From: Pseudomonadota bacterium
GTDB taxonomy: Bacteria > Pseudomonadota > Alphaproteobacteria > Rhizobiales > Hyphomicrobiaceae
Assembly (NCBI GenBank): GCA_023423275.1
Contig: JAFAFW010000052.1
Coordinates: 1-64,000 of the forward strand
Direction: 5' to 3'
DNA: 64,000 nt
Within the stretch, counting starts at the first letter, position 1, and each line of letters begins with the position of its first letter. A program made the position numbers and the translations under genes. Positions 26,934 through 35,921 of the stretch are shown piece by piece. Below the pieces are notes generated by a model, which was given only the letters and a program-made list of their open reading frames with translations, was not told the DNA's origin and did not search any database.

Positions 26934-27698
26934 TCAGGCGGTAATCAGGCGCGCGTAGCCTTCCGCGACGGCCTCGTCGAGGAGCACTTTATAATCGGAG
27001 TATGCCGCGTCGCCGGATGTCACTTCGCCGAGCTGGACGTCGCCGAAATTGCTGACCTTGCGATAGACGATCGGTGCGCTGACGGGCACCAGCATCGCCC
27101 GTTGCTTGTTCAACGTCGTGATCAGACCACGCATCTGGCCGAAGCGGTCGAGTTGCGAGACCACGATCATGCGCATCGCGCCCTTTGTCAGCGAGACCAG
27201 ATGCAGAAACATCGAGGCGGGTGGCACATAAAGACGCCCACGATGGGCATAAGGCGCGTCGGGGCGATCGTGCTCCTCGAACAGAAGGCTCGGCCAGTCC
27301 GGGTCCCAGGTGATGTCGGTACGATAGGCGACGATCTGGCCCGGATTCGAGAACGCGGGCCGTAGCGTCAGGTAACTGCCGATATAGTCGTCGACACCGG
27401 CACGCGTGTAAGCCCCCATATAGACGGGCGCGACGTCGCGGTTGAGGCTTGGCTGGCCGGGGGCATCGCGGGCTATAGATTGTCCGCTCCACGCAGCCTT
27501 GACCTCGTCGAAATCGAGACCCAGCACCATGCAGACGTCGAACAGCGTCTGGTCGCGTACGGTGCGCCCATTCAGCAGGTTCTGGACGGTCTTCTCATGG
27601 CAGTCGGCGGCGTCTGCGAGTTCGGCCTGCGTGAGCTTCTTCTCGATCATCGCCGTGCGAATGCGGACCAAGGCGGGGTTGCGTTCTGAGGCAGACAT
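26934..27698 (-). CDS. XRE-type helix-turn-helix transcriptional regulator
   Basis: 254 residues. Residues 8 to 65 form a Cro/CI-type helix-turn-helix (KLTQAELADAADCHEKTVQNLLNGR). The C-terminal 170 residues form an uncharacterised domain with YMGAYTRAGVDDYIGSYLTLRPAF, aromatic-rich loops and a final YKVLLDEAVAEGYARLI; it could be a ligand-sensing module. It lies upstream of the adhesin gene in the same direction with about 290 bp between, so adhesin control is possible. No operator can be pointed out. Confidence 0.8.
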   Translation of the reverse strand: MSASERNPALVRIRTAMIEKKLTQAELADAADCHEKTVQNLLNGRTVRDQTLFDVCMVLGLDFDEVKAAWSGQSIARDAPGQPSLNRDVAPVYMGAYTRAGVDDYIGSYLTLRPAFSNPGQIVAYRTDITWDPDWPSLLFEEHDRPDAPYAHRGRLYVPPASMFLHLVSLTKGAMRMIVVSQLDRFGQMRGLITTLNKQRAMLVPVSAPIVYRKVSNFGDVQLGEVTSGDAAYSDYKVLLDEAVAEGYARLITA

Positions 27699-27811
27699 CG
27701 ATCGTTCAGCTCTCCAGTGCCGGAACTTACCTTAAAGTACCGATTCTTGCCGACGAAGGCCAAACTGGATTTTCGCATTCAACTTGCTCGCGGCGATTCA
27801 AGCCGGATCGC

Positions 27812-28543
27812 TCACGGTCCGGATGCCAGGGCGCCCCACAATAACAAGACACCCGAGACGAGCATCATGGCTTCCATGATCATCCGAAACTGAGTGGCGT
27901 CGAAACGCAGTATGATATGTTTCGCGAGCCAGGAGCCGAACATCAGGGTTGTGCCAACGGCAAGACCTCGTCCAACAACCTCGATCGGCAGGGCGCCGAA
28001 CTTCCGGAAGACGATCGCCTTGGTCACTGAAACCGCGACGGAACCCGCAGCCTCGGTCGCGATGTAGGCTCCCTTCACCAGGCCGTAGGCTAGAAAGAAC
28101 GGAGTATTGATCGGCCCGGTGGTTGCGACCAGGCCGGTGAGGAAGCCGATACAAGCGCCGACGATGGCCATGCCGGGGAGCCCGATCGTCCAGCCGCGTG
28201 CAACGAACCAGCGGCGCGCTGGAATCATGATGATCAGAAAGGCTCCGAGTGCGGCTTCCAGGAAGCGCGCGTCGAGGCCGACCAGAATGCGCGCCCCCAA
28301 GGCCGCCGCGGGAACGGCTGTCACGCAGTAAACCCCGGTGAGACGCCAGTCGACCTCGCGCCACCAGACGGCAACGCGGGAAACGTTGGCCATGATTGCC
28401 GCCAGCGCCATGATCGGCACGGCTTCCTTCGGACCGAACAGGGCGACCAGCGCCGGCAGCATGATGACTGAGGAGCCGAATCCGACGACGCCTCCGAGAG
28501 TCCCTGCGATGATGCCCAGAACAATGATCAGGGCCCACAGCAT
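27812..28543 (-). CDS. TauE/SafE family sulfite/sulfonate exporter-like permease
   Basis: 243 residues with about seven to eight hydrophobic segments. The TauE/SafE pattern is visible: two repeated halves each beginning with a glycine-rich helix (IIAGTLGGVVGFGSSVIMLPALVALFGP and AIVGACIGFLTGLVATTGPINTPFFLAYG). Members move sulfite, sulfoacetate or other organic anions; the substrate is not known here. It is a single gene, about 110 bp from the XRE regulator gene. Confidence 0.85.
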   Translation of the reverse strand: MLWALIIVLGIIAGTLGGVVGFGSSVIMLPALVALFGPKEAVPIMALAAIMANVSRVAVWWREVDWRLTGVYCVTAVPAAALGARILVGLDARFLEAALGAFLIIMIPARRWFVARGWTIGLPGMAIVGACIGFLTGLVATTGPINTPFFLAYGLVKGAYIATEAAGSVAVSVTKAIVFRKFGALPIEVVGRGLAVGTTLMFGSWLAKHIILRFDATQFRMIMEAMMLVSGVLLLWGALASGP

Positions 28544-28725
28544 GGGGTATCCCGCTTGCAGGAGTGCCTAGTCCGATGCGGCATGAATGATGGCCTGTCT
28601 TGAGATCGCGCGGTCCACCTCAACAGAGAAGGACGCGCGACACTGCCATGTCCTCATGCCGAATGACAATTGGATGACAGCCTGACGCGATGTTTCGCCC
28701 ATTCTGATGGGCGGCGCATATCGCC

Positions 28726-29259
28726 TTATGGGATCGCCAGCACTTCAAGCTCGACCGGCGTCAGGCCGCGCGACTTCATGCCGATCACTTCCGCGGCCTT
28801 TTCGGACAGGTCGATCACGCGGCCCGGCTTGAACGGGCCCCGGTCGTTGATCCGCACCACGACGCTTTTGCCGGTGCTGCTGTCCTTCACCCGCACCAGA
28901 CTATTGAACGGCAGGGTCTTGTGGGCCGCCGTCATCCCGCGCTTGTCGAAACGCTCTCCTGAGGCGGTTTTCTGGCCTTGCCAGTAGTAGGACGCAATGC
29001 CCTTCAGCCCATGTTTCCGGCCCGCGGTGTTTGAGGACGCACTGACCTTGGCCGGAACGACACTCGTTTTCCATGTGCTGACGGCATCAGAAGCGGAGGC
29101 CGGCTCGGCGCCAGATCCGTTGGCCGAAATCATCAGCATTGCTACGGCAAGTGAAATGAAGCGGCGGGGCACGATTTCGGGAACATTCCAGCTAATTGCG
29201 ATGCCAACCCATCTCCAGCCCGATTCGGGCCTTGAGAAGGCGGAGGCTGGGGAACCCAC
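28726..29259 (-). CDS. RlpA-like septal ring lytic transglycosylase family protein (copy 1)
   Basis: 177 residues. The C-terminal 95 residues are a double-psi beta-barrel of the RlpA type, with GIASYYWQGQKTASGERFDKRGMTAAHKTLPFNSLVRV, then VVVRINDRGPF and the final RVIDLSEKAAEVIGM. RlpA enzymes cleave denuded peptidoglycan. The His-Asp pair seen in active RlpA is present (AAHKTLPF, INDRGP). The N-terminus is unclear: a GTG at 29172 (VPRRFISLAVAMLMI) gives a clean signal peptide and may be the real start. There is no SPOR domain. A close paralogue lies immediately upstream. Confidence 0.83.
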   Translation of the reverse strand: MGSPASAFSRPESGWRWVGIAISWNVPEIVPRRFISLAVAMLMISANGSGAEPASASDAVSTWKTSVVPAKVSASSNTAGRKHGLKGIASYYWQGQKTASGERFDKRGMTAAHKTLPFNSLVRVKDSSTGKSVVVRINDRGPFKPGRVIDLSEKAAEVIGMKSRGLTPVELEVLAIP

Positions 29260-29321
29260 AACGAACGGCCGCGATAGAGCGCAGCCGTCCGCTTGTTGTT
29301 GTGGGAGAGAGGCGTCGGACT

Positions 29322-29948
29322 TCAGCGGCCGACGACTTCCACGCTGACCGGGACGACGCCAGCGCTCTTCATGCCGATGGCGCCAGCGGCGGCATCCGAC
29401 AGATCGATGATCCGGCCGCCGATGTAGGGACCCCGGTCATTGATCGTGACATGCACGGTCCGGCCGTTGCGCTTGTTCGTGACCCTTACGCGGGTTCCGA
29501 ACGGCAGAGTCTTGTGCGCAGCCGTCATGGCCCGCGGATTGAACCAACCGCCGGAGGCAACACGCTGCGGCTGCCAGTAGTAAGAGGCGAGACCGTTGAG
29601 CGCGTGGCTGCGGCCCGACGTGGATGCGCTGCGATAGGCACGACGCCGGCTATTTGCGACACGTGCAGACTTACGACGCTTCGAGGCGTGCGCTGTGCGC
29701 GTGTAATGTTTGCGCGACCGGTAGCTCTTGCTGGCCGTGCGCGAGCGCTTCTTATAATGGGCGCGGCGGGATTTCGTTGCAGAAGACGCCTTACGCCGCT
29801 TTGTGTAAGCCGCTGGGCTCTTCTTTGTCGTTTCGGACAGTTCTGCTTTCCGCGCAGTTCCGGCGCCGTCCTTGGACGTTACAGCCTGAGCTTGCGAGGC
29901 GAAGAGTACGATACCTATCGCCCAGATAAGCGTGAGCAGCCGATTCAT
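29322..29948 (-). CDS. RlpA-like septal ring lytic transglycosylase family protein (copy 2) with basic linker
   Basis: 208 residues. A signal peptide (MNRLLTLIWAIGIVLFASQAQA) is followed by about 85 residues very rich in Lys, Arg, Ser and Tyr (KSRRAHYKKRSRTASKSYRSR). An RlpA double-psi barrel comes next (GLASYYWQPQRVASGGWFNPRAMTAAHKTLPFGTRVRV ... VTINDRGPYIGGRIIDLSDAAAGAIGM). The barrel is about as similar to copy 1 as expected of a duplication. The basic linker may bind anionic cell-wall polymers; this is inference. No SPOR domain is seen. Confidence 0.87.
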   Translation of the reverse strand: MNRLLTLIWAIGIVLFASQAQAVTSKDGAGTARKAELSETTKKSPAAYTKRRKASSATKSRRAHYKKRSRTASKSYRSRKHYTRTAHASKRRKSARVANSRRRAYRSASTSGRSHALNGLASYYWQPQRVASGGWFNPRAMTAAHKTLPFGTRVRVTNKRNGRTVHVTINDRGPYIGGRIIDLSDAAAGAIGMKSAGVVPVSVEVVGR

Positions 29949-30345
29949 GAGACCTCCATGTACGCATGCATAGTGCGACAGCCTGGCGGGCGTCCTTAAG
30001 TCCTCGTGTATGAATGGATTGGTCTTAGGCCGCGAATGTGCCCCGAGACGTGAGCTTTATTCTGTTAACTCTGACGTCAGACCCCTAACAGTGAAGACGC
30101 CGCCTTAGCGGATTACTAGAAGTTGTTCTGTCGCTGTTATGAACAGACACGGTTGATGTCTGTCGGCGCGGAGGACAGCATCGGCGAGTTTTGTCGTCAA
30201 CTCTAAAATATGAACGGCGTTTAGGGCTTTTGCGCTCCGGCGTAGACGATACACACGCGATCCTGACGCGCGCGCGACACAGACCGTCATCTGACGAACG
30301 AGCCGGAGGAAATGCTCGATCTCACTTGTGTCGTCCGTTCAGAGA
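29949..30345. other. Intergenic region between the rlpA-like gene and chpT
   Basis: About 400 bp, with relatively AT-rich stretches at 30060 to 30220. No frame here has a ribosome site or recognisable product. It likely holds the promoter of the rlpA-like gene and the 3' region of chpT. Confidence 0.5.
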
Positions 30346-31002
30346 CTATCTGCGCGAAGGCGATTTTGGCCGCGCTGTCAGCACGATATCGGCACCGTCC
30401 TTGTGGATACCGATGGTCATGCCGGCGGTGCCGGAGAGGCGCCACGTGTAGTAGGCCTGTATGGTCATGGCATCGAGTTGCGGCGCTGCGTTCCCACTGA
30501 CGAACTCCCCGAGATGCTGGGGAGGACGTGCGCTTGTGCCGCGGCAACGAATGGCGAACGCAGGCGCCTCGAGTGAGCCGGACATGGTTACTTCCACTTC
30601 GCCACCGCGCGGGAGGGCGGTGATGGCACTCGCGATAAGGTTGAGAAGCAGCTTGACCCGGTCTTTCACCATGTGACCGTGGGGCAGCTTCCACTCCAAC
30701 TTATGCTTGCCCTTGCCAACGAAGCCGCGAGAAATCTGCTCGGCCGTGCCGAGATCGATCACGGCGCCTGCCGATCCGGCCGCGCCGAAGGCAAATCGCG
30801 CAAACTGCAGCCTGGCCGAGGCCTGCTCCGTGACATTGCGGATTACGTCGAGGGCGTAATTGCGCGCATCGGCGTTGTCATCCTCGTCGAGGATTTCCAG
30901 CCCATTGTAGATGGCGCCGACCGGACCTATGACGTCGTGGCAGATCTTGCTGGAGATGAGTGCCGAAAGCTCTAGATCGGTTGGTTGTGAGCGCTGGCTC
31001 AT
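30346..31002 (-). CDS. chpT: Histidine phosphotransferase ChpT
   Basis: 218 residues from the ATG at 31002, preceded by a GGGGGC ribosome site; a start at 31071 is unlikely. The N-terminal helical hairpin contains LISSKICHDVIGPVGAIYNGLEIL with the phospho-accepting His. The C-terminal part is the degenerate ATPase-like domain (LPRGGEVEVTMSGS, AYYTWRLSGTAGM). In alphaproteobacteria ChpT passes phosphate from CckA to CtrA and CpdR, controlling the cell cycle. The gene stands apart from ctrA and cckA here, as is common. Confidence 0.9.
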   Translation of the reverse strand: MSQRSQPTDLELSALISSKICHDVIGPVGAIYNGLEILDEDDNADARNYALDVIRNVTEQASARLQFARFAFGAAGSAGAVIDLGTAEQISRGFVGKGKHKLEWKLPHGHMVKDRVKLLLNLIASAITALPRGGEVEVTMSGSLEAPAFAIRCRGTSARPPQHLGEFVSGNAAPQLDAMTIQAYYTWRLSGTAGMTIGIHKDGADIVLTARPKSPSRR

Positions 31003-31268
31003 CAAAGCCCCCTGATAGTATGTCCATAGACAACCCAAGCGCAGGAGGCGCAGACGCGGGCCGACAAGCATCTTGATAAAAGCGTATCGTGTGTTGATAC
31101 ATGCCTCGCCATCCTATTGCCAAGGTTGGATAGCGTTCGGTCCGCGTATCGGCCGTAATTCCTGGGGAGTGGGGCCTTCAGGCAACGCCGGAGGCGGTCA
31201 TACCCGATCCGTCTCTGATCCGTTTGCCGCGCGCAGAGACAACCGCGATTCAAGGGACTGACAGATCA

Positions 31269-32099
31269 ATGACGTCACCTGACCATGGGATGCTGGCCGA
31301 TCAACTCCTCTCAGCCGTGATCGCGGCTGGCGCCGCGATCATGCATCACCGCCGCATGGGTGTCGCGGTCGAGAGGAAGGCCGATCATTCTCCGGTGACC
31401 GCTGCCGATCGGGACGCTGAGGACATTATTCTTGCGGCTTTGGCCAAGGCGGCGCCGGGCGTTCCAGTGATCGCCGAAGAGGCCATGAGCCGCGGAGAAA
31501 CGTCGGTGCTCCGGGACGCATTCTTTCTCGTGGATCCTCTTGATGGAACCAAGGAATTCGTGAAGGGCGGCACCGACTTCACCGTCAACATCGGGCTGAT
31601 CGTCGATCGTGTGCCCGTATTCGGCATGATCTACGCGCCTGCCATAGACCAGTTGACGATGACCCTGGGCAGCCAGCGCGCCGTTGAGGCCACGGTTGCG
31701 CCGGATGCCAAACCTGTTGGATTGGCGGCGCTTCAGCTCACAGACATCCGCACGCGGGAGCCGGACGTCGCGCGGCTGGTTGCCGTGGGAAGCCGGTCGC
31801 ATAAGACGGCCAGTGACGAAGTGTTCAAATCCGACCCCCGGATCACAGGGTATCGCGAGATCGGTTCGTCGTTGAAGTTCTGGCTGGTGGCGCGCGGAGA
31901 GGCGGACATCTACCCGCGGTTTGGCCCGACAAGCGAGTGGGACACGGCCGCCGGGCACGCCATCGTTCTGGCTGCGGGCGGCGCGGTTACGATGGAGGGT
32001 GGCGCCCCATTGGTCTATGGGAAGGCCGAGCGCAACTTTCTCAATCCGCCCTTCACCGTCTGGGGGAGATCCTCGCTGATCCCTCTCTTCCCGCGATAA
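31269..32099 (+). CDS. cysQ: 3'(2'),5'-bisphosphate nucleotidase CysQ
   Basis: 276 residues from the ATG at 31269. Inositol-monophosphatase family motifs are complete: VIAEEAMS, DPLDGTKEF and, later, SEWDTAAGHAIVLAAGG. The metal-binding Glu and Asp residues are all present, and the DGTKEF form is typical of CysQ. It removes the 3' phosphate from PAP and related nucleotides, relieving inhibition in sulfate assimilation. It is a single gene with no partner in the window. Confidence 0.92.
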   Translation: MTSPDHGMLADQLLSAVIAAGAAIMHHRRMGVAVERKADHSPVTAADRDAEDIILAALAKAAPGVPVIAEEAMSRGETSVLRDAFFLVDPLDGTKEFVKGGTDFTVNIGLIVDRVPVFGMIYAPAIDQLTMTLGSQRAVEATVAPDAKPVGLAALQLTDIRTREPDVARLVAVGSRSHKTASDEVFKSDPRITGYREIGSSLKFWLVARGEADIYPRFGPTSEWDTAAGHAIVLAAGGAVTMEGGAPLVYGKAERNFLNPPFTVWGRSSLIPLFPR

Positions 32100-32129
32100 C
32101 TGGCATTGCCGCCCGCCGAAGCTGCCGTC

Positions 32130-32486
32130 CTACCGCGCGCAGATTCGAAAGTCGGCTCCATCCCAGCAGGCGCCATCTTTGGCTGAGCGGCGCGCTTCAC
32201 CCCAACGGGAATTGATACCGTCCTTGGTCAGCCCGCGAACTTCGGCGATTCCAGGTTTGATGATCGTGACAGAGAGCGAGAGGACGTCGGGAAAAAGCGG
32301 CGTTTCCTTGCTGCCGCGCGATGACAGATTGAATGAGCCGTTGCTGTCGACGGACTGAAAGTCACACACTTTATCAAGCATCTTTTTGCCGCCCGACTGG
32401 ACTTGGCAGGTCGCATCGCGAGCGCTCGCGGGCAGAGTCCAAAGCATTCCGACCACCAGGACGATCGCTGGAACAGTCCGCATCAT
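32130..32486 (-). CDS. Small secreted hypothetical protein
   Basis: 118 residues. A signal peptide (MMRTVPAIVLVVGMLWTLPASARD) is followed by a mature part of about 95 residues with four cysteines (ATCQVQSG, DKVCDFQS, GACWDG, RICAR), which may form two disulfides in the periplasm. No known family is recognised. The gene is convergent with cysQ, 30 bases away. Cysteine spacing and a clear signal peptide support a real gene. Confidence 0.65.
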   Translation of the reverse strand: MMRTVPAIVLVVGMLWTLPASARDATCQVQSGGKKMLDKVCDFQSVDSNGSFNLSSRGSKETPLFPDVLSLSVTIIKPGIAEVRGLTKDGINSRWGEARRSAKDGACWDGADFRICAR

Positions 32487-32734
32487 GGCAAACCTCGCTG
32501 AAATTCGGCGCGCTGTATGGCGCGCGCCCGGACACGTCCCAACACATGGGCAAGCGAACGGTTCCGGCCGGGAAAATCCTCGAAGTTCCGAGGGCTATCG
32601 GACGATTGTGATGATCCGTGTGGCCACCAACGAGGCGTCTGGCCATACTTTGGTAATACTTTTGCGGAATGGTTGATAATGCCTTATCGCCGCTTCGTCA
32701 TCGCGGGCGGCGCTCCTGCGTGGATACTGAGACC

Positions 32735-33625
32735 ATGATCGCATTGCGCTCGAATCGCCCGATTCTGACGGTCACTTTGCGTGTGGTTGCGCTGGCTGCC
32801 TCCCTGCTTGCGACGCTTTCGATCTCAGGGCAGGCCCAAGACAGGCAACCCTGGCAGAATCCCGATCCTCGCGAAGTCTATCGCAACGACGATGCCTATC
32901 GCGGTCCCGCGCCCTCCGGCGACGCATATCGCCCGCCTGCGCCGCAGGGCGACGTTTACGTGCCGCCGCCTCCGGGCGGTACGACACAGGCCTACGGTGC
33001 GGATCCGCGATACCGGCCGGATCCCGACTACCGTCCCGGCCCGCAGCCCTATGATCGTGGCTACGGTCCACCTCCGGACCGTGCGCCGTACGGCGAACCT
33101 CCGCCGCGAGGCTCTTATGAGGATCGCCGCTATGAGGAACGCGGTACCTATTCGCAAAGCGAGATCCTCGATGCTGGCCACGGCTTTTTCGGCTCGGTCA
33201 GCAAGGGACTGGCGAATGTCGTCGAATATACCTTCCAGAAGGCGGGGCGTCCGAACGGGTACATCCTGGGTGAAGACGCCGGCGGCGCATTCATCGCGGG
33301 CCTGCGCTACGGGGAAGGCACGCTCTATACGAAGGATGCCGGTGTCCACAAGGTGTACTGGCAGGGCCCTTCTGTCGGCTATGATTTTGGCGGCGAGGGG
33401 TCTAAGACCATGGTGCTCGTCTACAATCTGCGTAGCCCGCATGATGTCTACGAGCGGTTTGGCGGTGTTCAGGGATCGGCTTATTTTGTCGGCGGTGTCG
33501 GCGTTCAATTCCTGAAGAACGGCGACGTGACGCTTGCACCAATTCGTTCTGGCATTGGTTTCCGGCTAGGTGCGAATATCGGCTACTTGAAGTACACTCG
33601 GAGACCGACCTGGAATCCTTTCTGA
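32735..33625 (+). CDS. eipA: Envelope integrity protein EipA-like (DUF1134)
   Basis: 296 residues from the ATG at 32735. A signal peptide (about 1 to 33, ending SGQAQD) is followed by a Pro/Tyr/Asp/Arg-rich segment (about 40 to 135). The DUF1134 domain begins with EILDAGHGFFGSVSKGLANVVEY and runs through GGVGVQFLKNGDVTLAPIRSGIGFRLGANIGYLKYT. In Brucella the DUF1134 protein EipA is needed for envelope integrity and virulence. Family membership is well supported; the same role here is inferred. Confidence 0.85.
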   Translation: MIALRSNRPILTVTLRVVALAASLLATLSISGQAQDRQPWQNPDPREVYRNDDAYRGPAPSGDAYRPPAPQGDVYVPPPPGGTTQAYGADPRYRPDPDYRPGPQPYDRGYGPPPDRAPYGEPPPRGSYEDRRYEERGTYSQSEILDAGHGFFGSVSKGLANVVEYTFQKAGRPNGYILGEDAGGAFIAGLRYGEGTLYTKDAGVHKVYWQGPSVGYDFGGEGSKTMVLVYNLRSPHDVYERFGGVQGSAYFVGGVGVQFLKNGDVTLAPIRSGIGFRLGANIGYLKYTRRPTWNPF

Positions 33626-33762
33626 GCGGGTGATCACATTCCTGCGACGGCAGGAGGCGGATCGCTATGCCGGGATTTTGCGTTGTGCTAGGGCGAAGGC
33701 TCGGACCACAACGCTGACGGGCCTGGCTCGTTGTCGTGAGGATTGCGCTCGGGAATGCCCAA

Positions 33763-35238
33763 GTGATCACGATTCAGACAATTATGCTCGTGGCGCTGGG
33801 CTTTTTGCTGGCGACCCTGTTGGCTTTGGCGCTGGCTCCGGCCTACTGGTCGCGCGCCGTGCGACTGACGCGTCGGCATATCAGCCGCACGATGCCGATC
33901 TCCGAGGCCGAGATTCGTGCCGACAAGGATCGGTTGAGGGCTGAATACGCCGTTCGCATCCACAACCTGGAAAGCACGTTGGAGAAAGCGCGCTTGTCGG
34001 CTGCCCGCCAGCAGGTCGAGGTGAGCCGGCGTGACGCCAGCATAAGTAACCTCGAGGCCGAACTGCTCCAGCTCCGCACCGATCTGGAGCAGAACGTCAA
34101 CGCGCGGCGTGTCCTCGAGCAAACCGTGATGAACCGGTTGCCGGCAGTGGAACAGCGATTGGCCGACTCGCGCGTCTTGCTCGAACAGCGCGATCGCGAG
34201 TTGGCCGCCGTGTCGGCCGAGACGGGTAAAACGGTCCGCGCCCTCGACGAGGTCATGCAGATCAATGCCCAGCAGCGCACCGAGATCGAGCGCCTGAATT
34301 CGACGGTCAGCACGCGTGCGGCCCGCAATCGCGGCAGCCTCAAGGATACGCAGTTCGACGGCGAGGTCGCACTGCGGGCGGAAGTCGACGCCCTTCGGGC
34401 GCGAACCCGCGATCAGGAAACCCTGATCAACAAGCTGCAGGTTTTGGTTTCGGAACCGGCCAACGATGAAGGTGGCGTGTACGTCAACGGCTCGGCGCGT
34501 CCGCGAGCCGCTGAGGCCGAGCTGGATCGCGTCCGCCGCGATCTGAGCGAGGCTGAGCTTGCGCTGCGTTCTGTCAGCGAGCAGGCGGCCGGGGCAGGTG
34601 CGGGAGCAGGTGAGCTGCAATCCCAGATCATGACACTCACGGCGAGCCTGGAGGAAAGGGACGCCGCCATTCGCCGGCTGGAGGCGTCGTTGGCCGCCTA
34701 TCAGGAGGGCGACGTCGGAGGTCAGTCCCTGAAGGACAGCAAGATTGCGATGAAGGCGCGCATTGGCGCTCTGCAATCGGAAGTGGACAGCCAAGCGGAG
34801 ACGATCCAGAAGCTCCGTGCGGAACTGGCCGCCGCCAATGAACGCGCGGCCTTGCAGAGCGCGCAGTTCATGGATGAGATGCGGCGGATCGGAGCAGGCA
34901 ACGGCCCGACCACCCAATCGCGCCGCTCGACACCGTTGCGGCGGAGTGTGGCGGAGCGGATCGGCGAGGCGAAACCCGCCCTGGCCAGTTCGATCAAGAC
35001 GGTAAGCCGGCGCCTTGATGATCAGGGCGCGCCGGCTGCGGACGTTGCTGCAGACGAGACGTCACCGGCCTTGAATGGCAGCAATATGGTGGAAAAGCCT
35101 TCCGTGGCTGGGAGTGTTGCCATCAATTCGGCTCAGGAGCCTGGCATCGGCGTGGCAGCCATGGCGACACCCCCCAAGATTGAGGGTGAGCAGAAACCAC
35201 GTCTGTTGGATAGGCTGGCAGGACTGAGCAAGTCGTGA
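33763..35238 (+). CDS. Membrane-anchored coiled-coil protein of unknown function
   Basis: 491 residues from the GTG at 33763, or 500 from a GTG at 33736; the later start puts a membrane span right at the N-terminus (TIMLVALGFLLATLLALALA). Then come an RAVRLTRRHI segment and a long coiled-coil region (about 50 to 380, heptad-like Glu/Arg/Leu pattern, e.g. DKDRLRAEYAVRIHNLES). The tail is disordered. It may be an inner-membrane structural or division-related protein; no function is known to me. About 100 bases separate it from the next gene, which also carries a membrane anchor. Confidence 0.7.
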   Translation: MITIQTIMLVALGFLLATLLALALAPAYWSRAVRLTRRHISRTMPISEAEIRADKDRLRAEYAVRIHNLESTLEKARLSAARQQVEVSRRDASISNLEAELLQLRTDLEQNVNARRVLEQTVMNRLPAVEQRLADSRVLLEQRDRELAAVSAETGKTVRALDEVMQINAQQRTEIERLNSTVSTRAARNRGSLKDTQFDGEVALRAEVDALRARTRDQETLINKLQVLVSEPANDEGGVYVNGSARPRAAEAELDRVRRDLSEAELALRSVSEQAAGAGAGAGELQSQIMTLTASLEERDAAIRRLEASLAAYQEGDVGGQSLKDSKIAMKARIGALQSEVDSQAETIQKLRAELAAANERAALQSAQFMDEMRRIGAGNGPTTQSRRSTPLRRSVAERIGEAKPALASSIKTVSRRLDDQGAPAADVAADETSPALNGSNMVEKPSVAGSVAINSAQEPGIGVAAMATPPKIEGEQKPRLLDRLAGLSKS

Positions 35239-35335
35239 TTTTGAAGTGTCGCCGCTTCGGAAAGCGGTGTCTGATGGTCTGGTTCGCATCCGTATCGGTC
35301 GGTGGGTTGCTGAGGCGAGAGTTGGGAGTCGCCGA

Positions 35336-35830
35336 ATGGCAAAGCAGGTTACAAGATTGAGCGACGCGGCCACGCTGAGGCTGCGTGACGAGTTGGAGCG
35401 GCAGAAGGCCCTCCATGATCACCGTCGACTTGCAGAACGTCTGGTGGAGCTCGCTCCACTGACCCGTGATGCGGTCCCGCTCGATGAACCTGCCCCCGTG
35501 CTTGAGAACTCATCCCCGACAGAACCAGGTCAAAGCGCTGAGATCGAGGCTGCCGGCGACGTTGTAGCGAAGCGCAATGCCTTGCCGCCGCCGCTTCCGC
35601 CGCCATTACCATCGACAGCTTTGGTGCTCAAGGAGGAGCAGGAGCCCGCGGCGCTCGTCGTGGCGGAGGCTCCGGCGGTGCTCGCCAGACGTGAAACGGT
35701 GCTCCAGCCGGCCGACGTGGCCATGGAACCGCCCGCGACCAAGAGCAGGGCGTTCGGGTTTTTGACAGGCCTTACGGTCGCGATTGCCGTGGGAGCCGCG
35801 CTCTATGCTGTCCTGGCGGGCCTCGGTTAG
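35336..35830 (+). CDS. Tail-anchored hypothetical protein
   Basis: 164 residues from the ATG at 35336, preceded by GGGAG; an ATG at 35246 is possible. The N-terminus is helical (LSDAATLRLRDELERQKALHDHRRLAERLVEL). A Pro-rich middle (LPPPLPPPLPS) leads to one C-terminal membrane span (FLTGLTVAIAVGAALYAVLAGL). There is no signal peptide. It probably forms a unit with the coiled-coil gene just upstream. Function unknown. Confidence 0.6.
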   Translation: MAKQVTRLSDAATLRLRDELERQKALHDHRRLAERLVELAPLTRDAVPLDEPAPVLENSSPTEPGQSAEIEAAGDVVAKRNALPPPLPPPLPSTALVLKEEQEPAALVVAEAPAVLARRETVLQPADVAMEPPATKSRAFGFLTGLTVAIAVGAALYAVLAGLG

Positions 35831-35921
35831 CGGGCCGCGATAATCACGACAGCCCTTCCGTTTTTGGCCGCCCTGGTGCAAGAGTGCGGCCGCTCAACAC
35901 TGACTTCGAAGGGGACGCGCC

